Below, in pieces: positions 44,093 through 53,663 of a stretch of DNA of 54,060 nt; position 1 is the stretch's first letter; every line of letters begins with the position of its first letter. The stretch is from the NCBI GenBank assembly GCA_022821545.1, contig JAJEDJ010000033.1, positions 1 through 54,060 on the forward strand, written 5' to 3'. The notes beneath the pieces were generated by a model. The model worked only from the letters and a program-made list of their open reading frames with translations, had not been told where the DNA came from and made no database searches. The DNA comes from Caldilineaceae bacterium. GTDB lineage: Bacteria > Chloroflexota > Anaerolineae > Caldilineales > Caldilineaceae. The position numbers and the translations under genes are program-made.

Positions 44093-45094
44093 ATGACCGT
44101 TTACATCATTCAGCGCGTTATGCGCATGATCCCGCTGCTGTTTCTGCTCTCGCTGATCGCCTTTCTGATCATTCAGCTGCCCCCGGGCGACTATCTGACG
44201 GAGCATATCAACGCGCTGCGGGCATCGGGCCGTGATGTAGACGAGGCCGAGGTCGAGCGGCTTATGAAACAGTACGCCCTGGACCGGCCCATGCACGTGC
44301 AATACCTGACCTGGATCCAAAACATCCTGTTCAAAGGGTCGTTCGGACAGTCCTTCCAGTGGGGCAGACCGGTCAACGAGGTAATCGGCGACAAGATGGC
44401 GCTTACCTTCCTGCTGGCCATCCTCACAACTGCGTTTGTGTGGACGGTGTCGGTGCCGATCGGCATCTACGTGTCAGTACGGCAGTACACTTTCACCGAC
44501 TACCTCTTTACAATGATCGGATTCGTCGGGCTTGCGGTGCCCGGATTCCTGTTGGCGATGGTCGTTATGTACTTCTCCTTCGCCTGGTTCGGCCTCAAAG
44601 TGGGGGGACTGTTCTCCCCGGCTTTCGAGCTCGAACCCTGGAGCATCGCCAAATTCCAGAATATGCTCACCCGCATCTGGGTGCCGGTGCTCATCCTGGG
44701 GATTGGCGGCACGGCCCACATCATTCGCATCATGCGGGCGACGATGCTGGATGAGCTGCGCAAACAGTACGTCACGGTGGCCCGCTCCAAAGGGCTGTCC
44801 GAGTTTGCCGTCCTGATGAACTACCCTGTACGCATCGCCATCAACCCCCTGATCAGCTCCCTCGGCTTTCTGCTGCCGTGGATCATCTCCGGGGGCACCG
44901 TTGTCGAGATCGTGCTCAACCTTCCCACCGCGGCGGTCGTTCTCTATCGCGCCCTGCTCTCGCAAGACATGTTCCTGGCAGGCAGCTTCATTCTTCTGGT
45001 CGGAACGCTTGCGCTCGTGGGCAGCCTGCTGGCCGACATCGCCCTGGCAGCCCTCGACCCGCGCATCCGGTTTGGCAGCGTGGAGGAGATGTAA
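44093..45094 (+). CDS. Peptide/sugar ABC permease, DppB/OppB type
   Basis: A 333-residue membrane protein. The N-terminus YIIQRVMRMIPLLFLLSLIAF, then PGDYLTEHINALRA and ALDRPMHVQYLTWI are characteristic of DppB/OppB permeases. The binding-protein-dependent loop is in MLDELRKQYVTVARSKGLSE, with the EAA-type contact to the ATPases. Six spans are evident. AAGGGG precedes the ATG. It pairs with the next permease, beginning nine bases after its stop. Confidence 0.93.
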   Translation: MTVYIIQRVMRMIPLLFLLSLIAFLIIQLPPGDYLTEHINALRASGRDVDEAEVERLMKQYALDRPMHVQYLTWIQNILFKGSFGQSFQWGRPVNEVIGDKMALTFLLAILTTAFVWTVSVPIGIYVSVRQYTFTDYLFTMIGFVGLAVPGFLLAMVVMYFSFAWFGLKVGGLFSPAFELEPWSIAKFQNMLTRIWVPVLILGIGGTAHIIRIMRATMLDELRKQYVTVARSKGLSEFAVLMNYPVRIAINPLISSLGFLLPWIISGGTVVEIVLNLPTAAVVLYRALLSQDMFLAGSFILLVGTLALVGSLLADIALAALDPRIRFGSVEEM

Positions 45095-45102
45095 CCGAGA
45101 CC

Positions 45103-46284
45103 ATGACTTCATTCGTCACCAATATTTTGAGGCTGATCAACCCGCGCCAACGCTCGATTGAGACGGCGCCAAGCCCGGCCACCACTTTTTCCGAGTCGGA
45201 AGACTTCTATCGCGCCGGGCAGTGGCAGCTGGTATGGTGGAAGTTCCGCCGTCACCGTCTGGCCAAGTTCGCAATGTGGGTGCTGGCTTTTTTCTATGTG
45301 CTCGTTCTCTTTGCCGAATTTTTCGCGCCGCACGCGCCCCTGACCCGTTACAAGGATCTCGCGTCGGCGCCGCCCACCAAGATCCGCCTCTTTGAAGTCG
45401 TCAGCAGGAGCTACCGCAGCCCCTTCATCTACACGATCGTGCGCGGGCGCGATCCCGTAACCGCGCGCCCGATCTACCGGGCCAACGCCGGCGAGCCGAA
45501 CAGCATCAGGCTCTTCGTGCGCGGCGACGCCTACAAGATGTGGGGCCTGTTCGAATCGGACCTGCACCTGTTCGGCACCGAGCAGGAGTCAATGCCGCTC
45601 TTCATTTTCGGAACCGACCGCATCGGCCGCGATATTTTTTCCCGCATCATCTACGGCGGGCGCATCTCTTTGACCATCGGCCTGATCGGGGTCGCCCTTA
45701 CGGCCATCTTCGGCGTGCTTCTGGGCGGCATTTCCGGCTACTTTGGCGGCGCCATCGATGAGGTCATTCAGCGCCTCATCGACATTTTTTATGCCCTGCC
45801 CACGATCCCTTTGTGGATGTCGCTCGCCGCGGCCCTGCCCCAGGACTGGCCCAATTTGCGGCTCTATTTCGCCATCACGATTATTCTTTCGATCCTCAAC
45901 TGGACGCGCCTGGCCCGCATCGTGCGCGGCAAGATTCTGAGCCTGCGCGAAGAGGACTTTGTCATGGCCGCGCGGCTCGACGGCGAAAACCAGTGGACGA
46001 TCATCACCCGTTACCTGCTCCCCGGCTTCACCAGCTTCATCATCGTCGAGCTCACCATCGCCATCCCGTTCATGATTTTGGGCGAAACGGCGTTGAGCTT
46101 CCTCGGAATCGGACTGCAGCCGCCCACCATCAGCTGGGGCGTCATGCTCCAGGACGCGCAGGACATCATGTCGGTCGCGCAAACGCCCTGGACGCTCTGG
46201 CCGGTCATCTTTGTGGTGATTGCAGTTCTCATGTTCAACTTCCTGGGCGATGGCATGCGCGACGCAGCCGACCCGTACCATTAG
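45103..46284 (+). CDS. Peptide/sugar ABC permease, DppC/OppC type
   Basis: A 393-residue permease, longer than typical DppC (about 300 residues). The extra part is between the first span (FAMWVLAFFYVLVLFAEFFA) and the core: about 80 residues with YTIVRGRDPVTARPIYRAN. The OppC core is clear in FGTDRIGRDIFSRIIYGGRI, then SLTIGLIGVALTAIFGVLLG and the EAA loop ILSLREEDFVMAARLDGENQ. The ATG at 45103 begins right after the DppB-type stop; a longer frame upstream overlaps that gene and is rejected. The inserted domain may face outside and contact the binding protein. Confidence 0.92.
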   Translation: MTSFVTNILRLINPRQRSIETAPSPATTFSESEDFYRAGQWQLVWWKFRRHRLAKFAMWVLAFFYVLVLFAEFFAPHAPLTRYKDLASAPPTKIRLFEVVSRSYRSPFIYTIVRGRDPVTARPIYRANAGEPNSIRLFVRGDAYKMWGLFESDLHLFGTEQESMPLFIFGTDRIGRDIFSRIIYGGRISLTIGLIGVALTAIFGVLLGGISGYFGGAIDEVIQRLIDIFYALPTIPLWMSLAAALPQDWPNLRLYFAITIILSILNWTRLARIVRGKILSLREEDFVMAARLDGENQWTIITRYLLPGFTSFIIVELTIAIPFMILGETALSFLGIGLQPPTISWGVMLQDAQDIMSVAQTPWTLWPVIFVVIAVLMFNFLGDGMRDAADPYH

Positions 46285-46353
46285 CCCGCGGCAGGTTTCC
46301 AGGAGCCATTTCAGCCGCTGAGTTCAGGCCGGCAACGACTGGGACTACACTTT

Positions 46354-47400
46354 ATGGCGTCAGAACAAAACGGAGCGGGACCGCAGGAAGCCCTTTTGGA
46401 AATAAGGGATCTGAAGACGCACTTTGCCCTCGAGGAGGGGACCGTGCGCGCCGTTGACGGCGTCGATCTGGACGTCCGGCGCCGGCAGGTCGTCGGCGTC
46501 GTCGGCGAGAGCGGCTGCGGCAAAAGCATGACCGCCATGTCGATCATGCGCCTCATCCCGCCGCCGGGCCAGATCGTCGACGGCGAGATTCGTTTTCACC
46601 GTCCATTCGACGACCGCAGCGACGCCTCCGACATTGTCGACATCGCCCAGTTCGAATCGAACAGCCGCGAGCTGCGCGATATTCGCGGCAATCAGATCTC
46701 GATGGTCTTCCAGGAGCCGATGACCGCGCTCAGCCCTGTGCGCACGGTTGGCAAACAGATCACCGAAGCGATCCTCCTGCACCAGGAGGTCAACAAGTCC
46801 GAGGCACGCGACATCGCCATCGAGACGCTCGCACGGGTGAAGATGCCCAACCCGGAGCAGCGCTTCGACGACTACCCCTTCCAGCTGAGCGGCGGCATGC
46901 GTCAGCGCGCCGTCATCGCCATGGCGCTCGCCTGCCGCCCCCAACTGCTGATCGCCGACGAACCGACCACCGCTCTCGATGTCACGACGGAGGCCCAGAT
47001 TCTCGACCTGATGCGGGAGCTGCAGGCCGAATCCGACATGTCGATCCTCTACATCACCCACAATCTCGGTGTCGTCGCCGAAATGGCGGAGGATGTGGTC
47101 GTCATGTACCTGGGCAAGGTCGTCGAGCGCACCGACGTCGACTCGATTTTCTACAATCCCAAGCATCCCTATACGCGCGGGCTGCTGAACTCGATTCCGC
47201 GGCTTGAAGATGTCCTGCAGGACAAGCGCGAGAAGCTCAACGCCATCGAGGGCATGGTCCCAAGCCCCTACCAGCGGCTGCAAGGATGCTCCTTCCACCC
47301 CCGCTGCCCCGACTTCATGCCCGGCGTCTGCGATGAGGCCGAGCCGCAGCTGATCCAGCTCGAGGAGGGTCATGCGGTACGCTGCCACCTCTATACATGA
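46354..47400 (+). CDS. ABC transporter ATPase, OppD/DppD type
   Basis: A 348-residue ATPase. Walker A GESGCGKSMTAMS (about 50), the signature LSGGMRQRAVIAMALACRP, Walker B LLIADEPTTALDV and the switch ITHNLG are present. The C-terminal Cys-bearing segment QGCSFHPRCPDFMPGVCDEAE is the oligopeptide-transporter tail that can hold an iron-sulphur cluster in DppD. It couples ATP hydrolysis to import through the two permeases. A direct-repeat block separates it from the second ATPase. Confidence 0.94.
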   Translation: MASEQNGAGPQEALLEIRDLKTHFALEEGTVRAVDGVDLDVRRRQVVGVVGESGCGKSMTAMSIMRLIPPPGQIVDGEIRFHRPFDDRSDASDIVDIAQFESNSRELRDIRGNQISMVFQEPMTALSPVRTVGKQITEAILLHQEVNKSEARDIAIETLARVKMPNPEQRFDDYPFQLSGGMRQRAVIAMALACRPQLLIADEPTTALDVTTEAQILDLMRELQAESDMSILYITHNLGVVAEMAEDVVVMYLGKVVERTDVDSIFYNPKHPYTRGLLNSIPRLEDVLQDKREKLNAIEGMVPSPYQRLQGCSFHPRCPDFMPGVCDEAEPQLIQLEEGHAVRCHLYT

Positions 47401-47415
47401 GACGCGATGAGAGCC

Positions 47416-47482
47416 GCGCTCAAACAGCGAAGCGGTAGCGCATTATTCCACGGCGCTCAAACAGCGAAGCGGTAGCGCATTA
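47416..47482. repeat. Two copies of a 30-bp repeat, 37 bp apart
   Basis: The copies at 47416-47445 and 47453-47482 are identical, beginning GCGCTCAAACAGCGAAGCGG and ending TAGCGCATTA. Each can fold with a GCGCT/AGCGC stem. They fill the gap between the two importer ATPase genes. They may be a dispersed genomic repeat duplicated locally or a pair of mRNA stems tuning the second ATPase. Confidence 0.6.
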
Positions 47483-47495
47483 AGAACAGAGTCAA

Positions 47496-48545
47496 ATGTC
47501 AAGCGAAAACGGAAACGCCTCCCCGTCCCAATCTTCATCCCTGCTCCTGGAGATCAAGAATCTCAAGAAGCATTTCCCGATCCGCCGCGGCCTCTTCAAA
47601 CGCACCGTCGGCTATGTCAAAGCGGTCGACGACGTCAGCTTGCAGGTGAACGAAGGCGAGACATTGGGGCTCGTGGGGGAAAGCGGCTGCGGCAAGACAA
47701 CCACGGGACGCATGATCCTGCGCGCCATCCCCTCGACGGAGGGCGACGTCTTCTTCCGTGACCCGGACCTGGGGCGCGTCAACGTTAACGATCTGGACAA
47801 CCAGCAGCTCAACCAGGTGCGCCGCAATATGCGCATGATTTTCCAGGACCCCCACGCCTCCCTCAATCCCCGCATGACGATCCTCGAACTGATCGGCGCC
47901 CCCCTGCGCGCCATGGCTCTGGCAAAAGGAACGGAACTTGAGGACCGCGTCGCCCACACGCTTGGTCTCGTCGGCCTTGCGCCCGAGGTGATGCGCCGCT
48001 ATCCCCACGCCTTCAGCGGCGGCCAGCGTCAGCGCATCGGCATCGCCCGCGCTCTCGTCTGCCAGCCCAACCTCGTCGTCGCCGACGAACCGGTCTCCGC
48101 CCTCGACGTCTCGGTGCAGGCCCAGATCCTCAACCTGTTGCAGGAGCTGCAGGACCAGATGGGGCTCACCTATGTTTTTGTTGCCCACGATCTGAGCGTC
48201 GTGGCGCATATCTGCGATCGCGTCGCGGTGATGTACGTGGGCAAGATTGTCGAGATGGCGTCCACGCTCGAACTTTACACCAACCCCAAGCACCCCTACA
48301 CCGAAGCGCTGCTGTCGGCCATCCCCAAACCGGACCCCCGGCGCCGGGGATCCGCGCGCATCCTTCTTGAAGGCGAGGTCGCCAACCCGGCCGATCCGCC
48401 GTCCGGCTGCTATTTCCATCCCCGCTGCGCCTACGCCCAGGACCTCTGCCACGAGCAGGAGCCCGCCTGGGAAGAGGTCGAGCCCGGCCACTTTGCAAAG
48501 TGCCACTTCTCCCGTGAGCTGGAGCTGGCCGGCGTTGTCGCATGA
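47496..48545 (+). CDS. ABC transporter ATPase, OppF/DppF type
   Basis: A 349-residue ATPase partner of the preceding gene. Walker A is [13 protein letters not shown] (about 67), the signature [19 protein letters not shown], Walker [14 protein letters not shown] and the switch AHDLSV. The C-terminal tail [20 protein letters not shown] is again the oligopeptide-transporter type. Together with OppD-like, two permeases and a binding protein this makes a complete importer. The next gene, a small membrane protein, begins about 45 bases downstream. Confidence 0.94.
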   Translation: MSSENGNASPSQSSSLLLEIKNLKKHFPIRRGLFKRTVGYVKAVDDVSLQVNEGETLGLVGESGCGKTTTGRMILRAIPSTEGDVFFRDPDLGRVNVNDLDNQQLNQVRRNMRMIFQDPHASLNPRMTILELIGAPLRAMALAKGTELEDRVAHTLGLVGLAPEVMRRYPHAFSGGQRQRIGIARALVCQPNLVVADEPVSALDVSVQAQILNLLQELQDQMGLTYVFVAHDLSVVAHICDRVAVMYVGKIVEMASTLELYTNPKHPYTEALLSAIPKPDPRRRGSARILLEGEVANPADPPSGCYFHPRCAYAQDLCHEQEPAWEEVEPGHFAKCHFSRELELAGVVA

Positions 48546-48591
48546 GCGGATACTGCTCGCGGCCTTTGGGCCTTTAGTTGGAAATCCCCCC

Positions 48592-48942
48592 ATGAAAAAC
48601 GTGAAGTTTGTCGGAAACGCCGCCGCCCAGGTCATCCTGTTTTACCTGCTCTGGTTCGCCTCTTGCGGGTTGTTCATCCTCAACATCGTAACCGCCCTTC
48701 CAGCCCTGCGCGCCGTCGCCATTTCTTTCGGCGCAGACCAGTGGACGCTTCCCGCCGTCCATCGCTTCTCTCTCCTGGGACTGGCCGTCGCAGCCGTGGT
48801 TTTCTTCTTCTGGAGTGAGGCGGGTTACCGCCGGGCGTCCGAGGTCAGCCTCAGCCGGTTTCTGCGCGCATTCGCCTGGGTGACGGGCGCCCAACTTGCG
48901 ATGATCGTCGTCGCATATCTGATTCCCCGCATGGTACTATAG
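48592..48942 (+). CDS. Small membrane protein, unknown
   Basis: A 116-residue hydrophobic protein with about three spans (VILFYLLWFASCGLFILNIV, then LLGLAVAAVVFFFWS, and LAMIVVAYLIPRMVL). I do not recognise a family. It lies between importer ATPase and dehydratase genes in the same orientation, so it may be cotranscribed with the importer. I use the ATG at 48592, although a longer overlapping frame exists inside the ATPase gene. Confidence 0.65.
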   Translation: MKNVKFVGNAAAQVILFYLLWFASCGLFILNIVTALPALRAVAISFGADQWTLPAVHRFSLLGLAVAAVVFFFWSEAGYRRASEVSLSRFLRAFAWVTGAQLAMIVVAYLIPRMVL

Positions 48943-48960
48943 AGCCCAGGAGCGCCGCCC

Positions 48961-50139
48961 ATGCGCATCGCCTCCATCGAAACCTTTATCCTCGAGGCGC
49001 CCATCCAGCCCGGCTTCGGCTGGTCACAGGGCTGGACCGACAAACGCTACGCCGGCCTGGTCAAGGTCGTCACCGACGATGGCATCGCCGGCTGGGGTGA
49101 AGGACTGTACGGGCCTTCGGCGCGCATCGTCCACGAGGAGTTCGCCCCCCTCCTGATCGGCGCCGACCCGATGCAGCGCAACCTGCGCTGGCAGGAGATG
49201 TTTCGCCTCTTCTACAACGGCAATGTCGCCGGCGGCATCGGCGGCAGCGCCATCAGCGCCGTCGATACCGCCCTCTGGGACATCGCCGGCAAGGCGAGCG
49301 GGCTGCCCGTCTGGGCCCTTCTCGGTGGAAAGGTGCGCGACCGCATCGCCGTCTACGCGACCGGCCTCTACTATACCGAGGAAAACCTTGCCTCCGACGG
49401 CCGCGACATTCCGCAGCGTCTGCTCGACGAGGCCCGCATGTACGTCGATCTGGGCTTCACAGGCATGAAAACGAAGGTCGGCGGCCTTCCCCTGGCCCAG
49501 GACGTGCGCCGCGTCGCCGCCATCCGCGAGGCGATCGGCCCCGACATCTTCCTCATGGCGGACGCCAATCAGGCCTATAACGCCACCACAGCCATCCGCA
49601 TCGGCCGCGAGCTGGCCGATCTGGACATCTACTGGTTCGAGGAGCCCGTGAACGCCAAGGACGTGGAGGGCTATCTGCAGGTCAAGGCCGCGCTGTCGAT
49701 GGCCATCGCCGGCGGCGAAAACCTGCGCACGCGCTACGAGTTCAAAGATTTTATCGGCCGCCGCTGCGTTGATATTGTCCAACCGGACGTCGTGATGGCG
49801 GGCGGCATCACCGAGATGCACCGCGTCGCCTCCATGGCCAACGCTTTCGGCATTCTCTGCAATCCCCACGTCTGGGGCTCCCCCGTGATGATCGCCGCCA
49901 GCCTGCACGTCGCTTCCGCGGTGCCCGAATGCCCGCCGGCGCGCACGCCCCGCCCCTACCAGCAGGACCCGGTCATGGAGTTCGACCGCACGCCCAGCCC
50001 CATACGCGAGGGCATCGCCGAACCCTTCGACCAGAGCGGCGGCTTCCTCGACGTGCCCACCGGGCCCGGCCTCGGCGTGGAGATAGACGAGGCGGCGGTG
50101 CGCCGGCTGAGCGTCGACACGCAGAAGACGGGCAAATGA
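48961..50139 (+). CDS. Enolase-superfamily sugar-acid dehydratase
   Basis: A 392-residue mandelate racemase/galactonate-dehydratase type enzyme. The capping domain covers IETFILEAPIQPGFG and YAGLVKVVTDDGIAGWGEGL. The barrel shows the Lys pair in GMKTKVGG, metal ligands in MADANQAYN, WFEEPV and AGGENLRTR, and a His in LCNPHVWGS as the second base. That Lys/His combination is typical of sugar-acid dehydratases and mandelate racemase. The exact substrate is unknown. It is followed by a sugar-isomerase-like gene, so a carbohydrate catabolic operon is likely. Confidence 0.9.
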   Translation: MRIASIETFILEAPIQPGFGWSQGWTDKRYAGLVKVVTDDGIAGWGEGLYGPSARIVHEEFAPLLIGADPMQRNLRWQEMFRLFYNGNVAGGIGGSAISAVDTALWDIAGKASGLPVWALLGGKVRDRIAVYATGLYYTEENLASDGRDIPQRLLDEARMYVDLGFTGMKTKVGGLPLAQDVRRVAAIREAIGPDIFLMADANQAYNATTAIRIGRELADLDIYWFEEPVNAKDVEGYLQVKAALSMAIAGGENLRTRYEFKDFIGRRCVDIVQPDVVMAGGITEMHRVASMANAFGILCNPHVWGSPVMIAASLHVASAVPECPPARTPRPYQQDPVMEFDRTPSPIREGIAEPFDQSGGFLDVPTGPGLGVEIDEAAVRRLSVDTQKTGK

Positions 50140-50222
50140 CACAATCTCCAACTTCCGTTTAACGGTAAAGGCGCCAGCCGCCCCTCTTTTGTCTACTACA
50201 TCATCGAAAGGAAGCTGTTCCC

Positions 50223-51005
50223 ATGCCTCCCATCGCCCTCCAACTCTATTCCGTGCGCCATGAGTTTGCAGCAGATATGCCCGGCACGCTGGCCGCAGCG
50301 GCCCGGATGGGCTACACCGGCGTTGAGTTCGCCGGCCCGCCCCAGCACTCCGCCGCCGCCCTCAAAGCCGAACTGGACGAGCTCGGCCTCGCCTGCGCCG
50401 GCTGGCATGTGCCCTTCGACCTCGTGCAGGACGACCCGCTGCCCAAGACCATCGCCTTCCACCATGCGCTCGGCAACGACAAACTGATCATCCCCGGCAT
50501 CCCCGAAGAGCTGCGCCGCAGCCGCGACGACTGGCTCAAGCTGGCCGGCTTCACCAACCGCCTCGCCGAACGTCTCGCCGCCGAAGGAATGCGCACCGGC
50601 TACCACAACCACTTCCACGAATTCCTGCCCCTGGACGGCGAAACACCGTGGGATACCTTTTTCGGCAACACCGACCCGTCGGTCATCATGCAGTTCGATA
50701 CGGGCAACGCCGTCTTTGGCGGCGCCGACCCGGTCAGCGTCATCCGCAGCTATCCCGGCCGCGCCGCGACCGTCCATCTCAAACCCTTCACCAGACGCCT
50801 GCACGACGGCGCGGGCCACGACTATCCCCATCCCGCCTTCGATCCGATCATCGGTGAGGACGACACGGACTGGCCGGCTTTCTTCGATGCCTGCGAATCG
50901 GTCGGCGGCACCGAATGGTACATCGTCGAATACGAGAGCGACGCCTTTCCTCCTCTTGAAGCGGTCGAACGCTGCCTGAAGGCGCTGCGGGGCATGGGCA
51001 AATAA
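50223..51005 (+). CDS. Sugar phosphate isomerase/epimerase-like TIM barrel
   Basis: A 260-residue AP-endonuclease-2/xylose-isomerase-like protein. IALQLYSVRHEFAADMPGTL and YTGVEFAGPPQHSA start the barrel. The metal-binding residues should be in GYHNHFHEF (His and Glu), MQFDTGNAVF and VEYESDAFPP. Such enzymes isomerise or epimerise sugars, inositols and keto acids. Its neighbours, a dehydratase and MFS transporters, suggest catabolism of an imported sugar. AAAGGAAG lies upstream of the ATG. Confidence 0.88.
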   Translation: MPPIALQLYSVRHEFAADMPGTLAAAARMGYTGVEFAGPPQHSAAALKAELDELGLACAGWHVPFDLVQDDPLPKTIAFHHALGNDKLIIPGIPEELRRSRDDWLKLAGFTNRLAERLAAEGMRTGYHNHFHEFLPLDGETPWDTFFGNTDPSVIMQFDTGNAVFGGADPVSVIRSYPGRAATVHLKPFTRRLHDGAGHDYPHPAFDPIIGEDDTDWPAFFDACESVGGTEWYIVEYESDAFPPLEAVERCLKALRGMGK

Positions 51006-51018
51006 CGCGCCAACCTAC

Positions 51019-52287
51019 ATGACCGCCAACCCCACCGCACAGGCCGCCGTCGGCTATACCGACCTGCTCCGCAACAACCGCAACTTTCGCTACCTCTGGT
51101 TCGGCCAGATCGTCAGCCTGCTCGGCGACTGGTTCAACCTGGTCGCCTCGGCCGCGCTCGTCGGCATGCTGACGCAGTCCGGTCTCGCAGTCGGCTCGCT
51201 GTTCGTCGTGCGCATGCTCGCGCCATTATTCATCAGCCCCGTCGCCGGCGTCGCAGCCGACCGCTACAACCGCAAACAGATCCTCATCGCGACCGACGTC
51301 GTGCGCGCGGCCGTCGTCCTCGCCTTCCTGCTCGTGCGCGATGCCGGCGACGTCTGGCTCCTCTACGCCCTGACAGCGGCCCAGTTTTGCGTGAGCGGAT
51401 TCTTCTATCCCGCCCGAAACTCCATCCTGCCCGAACTGGCCAGAGAAGGAGAACTGGGCGCGATGAACGCGATAAGCTCCGCCACCTGGTCCACGATGCT
51501 TGCGCTCGGCGCCGCGCTGGGGGGGCTCGTGGCCGGCGCCTGGGGCATCTACCCGGCCTTCCTGCTCGACACGCTTACGTTTCTGCTGTCTGCCGCGCTG
51601 CTGATGCAGATCCGGATGCCCGCCGCGCCCGCAACTCTTTCAACGGAGAAGACCATCGCCGCCGGCCTGCGCCAGTACATCGACGGCCTGAAATATCTGT
51701 ACAGACATCCGAACATCCTCTTTGTCGCCTCCCAGAAAGCGCTCAACTCTCTTTGCCTTACCGCCGGCTTCCAGGTCGTCATGGTCGCCATCTCTCAGCA
51801 GGTCTTTACCGTCGGCGAAGGCGGCGGCATCAGCCTGGGACTGATGTTTGGTCTGATGGGCGTCGGAACCGGCATCGGCCCGATTCTCGCCCGTAAGTTG
51901 ACGGGGGACGACGGCCCCACGCTGAGAAAGGCGATGGTTGTTGGCTTCCTGCTCAGCTCCCTTGGGTCGGCAGCCACCGCGCCGCTCCTGAACCTGCCGG
52001 TCGTGTTGCTGGCCACATTCGTGCGCGGTGTCGGCGGGGGCATCGTCTGGGTCTTCTGCACGCAGCTGCTGCTGCAAAATGTCGCCCGAGCCGTGCATGG
52101 AAGGGTGTTCGCCACCGAGTTCATGTTCATCTACCTCGCCAGCGCACTCGCATCAAGCGTCGTCGGCGCCGCGCTCGACAGCAGTTTCAGCATCGCGGGC
52201 ATCATCTGGTCGATGACGGCTCTGAGCCTGGTTCCGATGACGTTGTGGACGCTATCGGTTGTGCGGGGAAGTCGGAAGGCAGGCTGA
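51019..52287 (+). CDS. MFS transporter, first tandem copy
   Basis: A 422-residue major-facilitator protein with about twelve spans and the MFS_3 (EntS-like) character. FRYLWFGQIVSLLGDWFNLV, then AGVAADRYNRKQILIATD (the loop 2-3 motif with DRYNR) and later GLMGVGTGIGPIL are visible. The family mostly exports small molecules such as siderophores or drugs. A close paralogue of equal length follows 100 bases downstream, so the pair is a tandem duplication. Confidence 0.92.
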   Translation: MTANPTAQAAVGYTDLLRNNRNFRYLWFGQIVSLLGDWFNLVASAALVGMLTQSGLAVGSLFVVRMLAPLFISPVAGVAADRYNRKQILIATDVVRAAVVLAFLLVRDAGDVWLLYALTAAQFCVSGFFYPARNSILPELAREGELGAMNAISSATWSTMLALGAALGGLVAGAWGIYPAFLLDTLTFLLSAALLMQIRMPAAPATLSTEKTIAAGLRQYIDGLKYLYRHPNILFVASQKALNSLCLTAGFQVVMVAISQQVFTVGEGGGISLGLMFGLMGVGTGIGPILARKLTGDDGPTLRKAMVVGFLLSSLGSAATAPLLNLPVVLLATFVRGVGGGIVWVFCTQLLLQNVARAVHGRVFATEFMFIYLASALASSVVGAALDSSFSIAGIIWSMTALSLVPMTLWTLSVVRGSRKAG

Positions 52288-52390
52288 AGTTGCGATTCCC
52301 TGTTGGAGTCTGTTACCGTATGTTGATCCGTACAGGCTAAGCTAAAGTTTAACTGCCGCTGAAGTTTATCTGCCGCTGAATCTGAACTAC

Positions 52391-53659
52391 ATGGCCGCAA
52401 ATCCAACCACTGAAACCGCCGTCGGCTATACCGACCTCCTCCGCCACAACCGCAACTTCCGCTACCTCTGGTTCGGTCAGATCGTCAGCCTTCTCGGCGA
52501 CTGGTTCAATCTCGTCGCCTCGGCCGCGCTCGTCGGCATGCTGACGCAGTCCGGCCTGGCCGTCGGCTCCCTGTTCGTCGTGCGCATGCTCGCGCCCTTT
52601 CTCGTCAGCCCCATCGCCGGCGTCGTCGCCGACCGCTACAACCGCAAATACGTCCTGATCGCGGCCGACCTCATTCGGGCGGCGGTCGTCCTCGCCTTCC
52701 TGCTCGTGCGCAACCCCGGCGACGTCTGGCTTCTCTACGCCCTGACAGCCGTGCAAATGGCCATGAGCGGATTTTTCGATCCCGCCCATACCGCCATCCT
52801 GCCGGACATCTCCACCCGGCGCGAACTCGGCGCCGTAAACGCGCTCAGCTCCGCCACCTGGTCGGTGATGCTCGCCCTCGGCGCCGCGCTGGGCGGCCTC
52901 TTCTCCGGCACCTTTGGCATGTATCCCGCCTTCGTGCTCGACACCTTCACCTTCCTGCTCTCGGCCGCGCTGCTCTCGCAGATCCGCATGCCCGCCAAGC
53001 TGGCATCCGCCGCCGCAGACAAGACGGTCGCCGCGGCCGTGGGGCAGTACCTGCGCGGCCTGCGCTATCTGCGCGCCCATCCGGACGTCCTTGTCGTTGC
53101 CCTGCAGAAGGCGACGATGGCCCTCTTCCTCTCAACCGCCTTCCAGGTCATCCAGGTCGCGATTGCCCAGCAGGTCTTCACCGTCGGCCAGGGCGGAGGC
53201 ATCAGTCTCGGTCTCATGTTCGGCATCACCGGCGTCGGCTCCGGCCTCGGCCCGATCGCCGCCCGCAAACTGACCGGCGACGACCCGCGCTCCTTGAAAG
53301 AGGCCATAGCATACGGCTATCTCCTCGCCATCGCCGGCATCATGGTCACCGCGCCGCTCTTGAGCCTGCCCATGGTGCTCCTCGGCTCCTTCGTCCGCTC
53401 CATCGGCAGCGGCATCATCTGGGTCTTTTCAACCCATCTCCTCCTCCAAATGGCGCCCGACGAAGTGCGCGGCCGCGTCTTCGCCAGCGACTTCATGTTC
53501 TTCTACCTCGGCAGCGCAATGGCCTCCAGTATGGTCGGCGCCGCCCTCGACACCAGCCTCACCATCCCCACCATCATCTGGACCCTGGCCGCCCTCAGCG
53601 TCGCTCCGACTGTATTGTGGACCGTGTGGGTGATGAAGGGGAGGCGGGAAACGGTTTGA
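52391..53659 (+). CDS. MFS transporter, second tandem copy
   Basis: A 422-residue paralogue of the preceding gene, with long blocks of identical protein such as AVGYTDLLR, FRYLWFGQIVSLLGDWFNLV and ASAALVGMLTQSGLAVGSLF. It diverges more in the second half (residues about 200-260), where substrate specificity is usually set. The DRYNRKYVLIAAD loop is intact, so both copies look functional. The spacing of about 100 bases leaves room for its own promoter. It is the last complete gene before the mobile-element end. Confidence 0.92.
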   Translation: MAANPTTETAVGYTDLLRHNRNFRYLWFGQIVSLLGDWFNLVASAALVGMLTQSGLAVGSLFVVRMLAPFLVSPIAGVVADRYNRKYVLIAADLIRAAVVLAFLLVRNPGDVWLLYALTAVQMAMSGFFDPAHTAILPDISTRRELGAVNALSSATWSVMLALGAALGGLFSGTFGMYPAFVLDTFTFLLSAALLSQIRMPAKLASAAADKTVAAAVGQYLRGLRYLRAHPDVLVVALQKATMALFLSTAFQVIQVAIAQQVFTVGQGGGISLGLMFGITGVGSGLGPIAARKLTGDDPRSLKEAIAYGYLLAIAGIMVTAPLLSLPMVLLGSFVRSIGSGIIWVFSTHLLLQMAPDEVRGRVFASDFMFFYLGSAMASSMVGAALDTSLTIPTIIWTLAALSVAPTVLWTVWVMKGRRETV

Positions 53660-53663
53660 GATA

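Noticed and set aside
44878..45102. Upstream extension of the second permease
   Set aside because: It would overlap the first permease for more than 200 bases and reads as Arg-rich antisense-like sequence; the ATG at 45103 fits family members.
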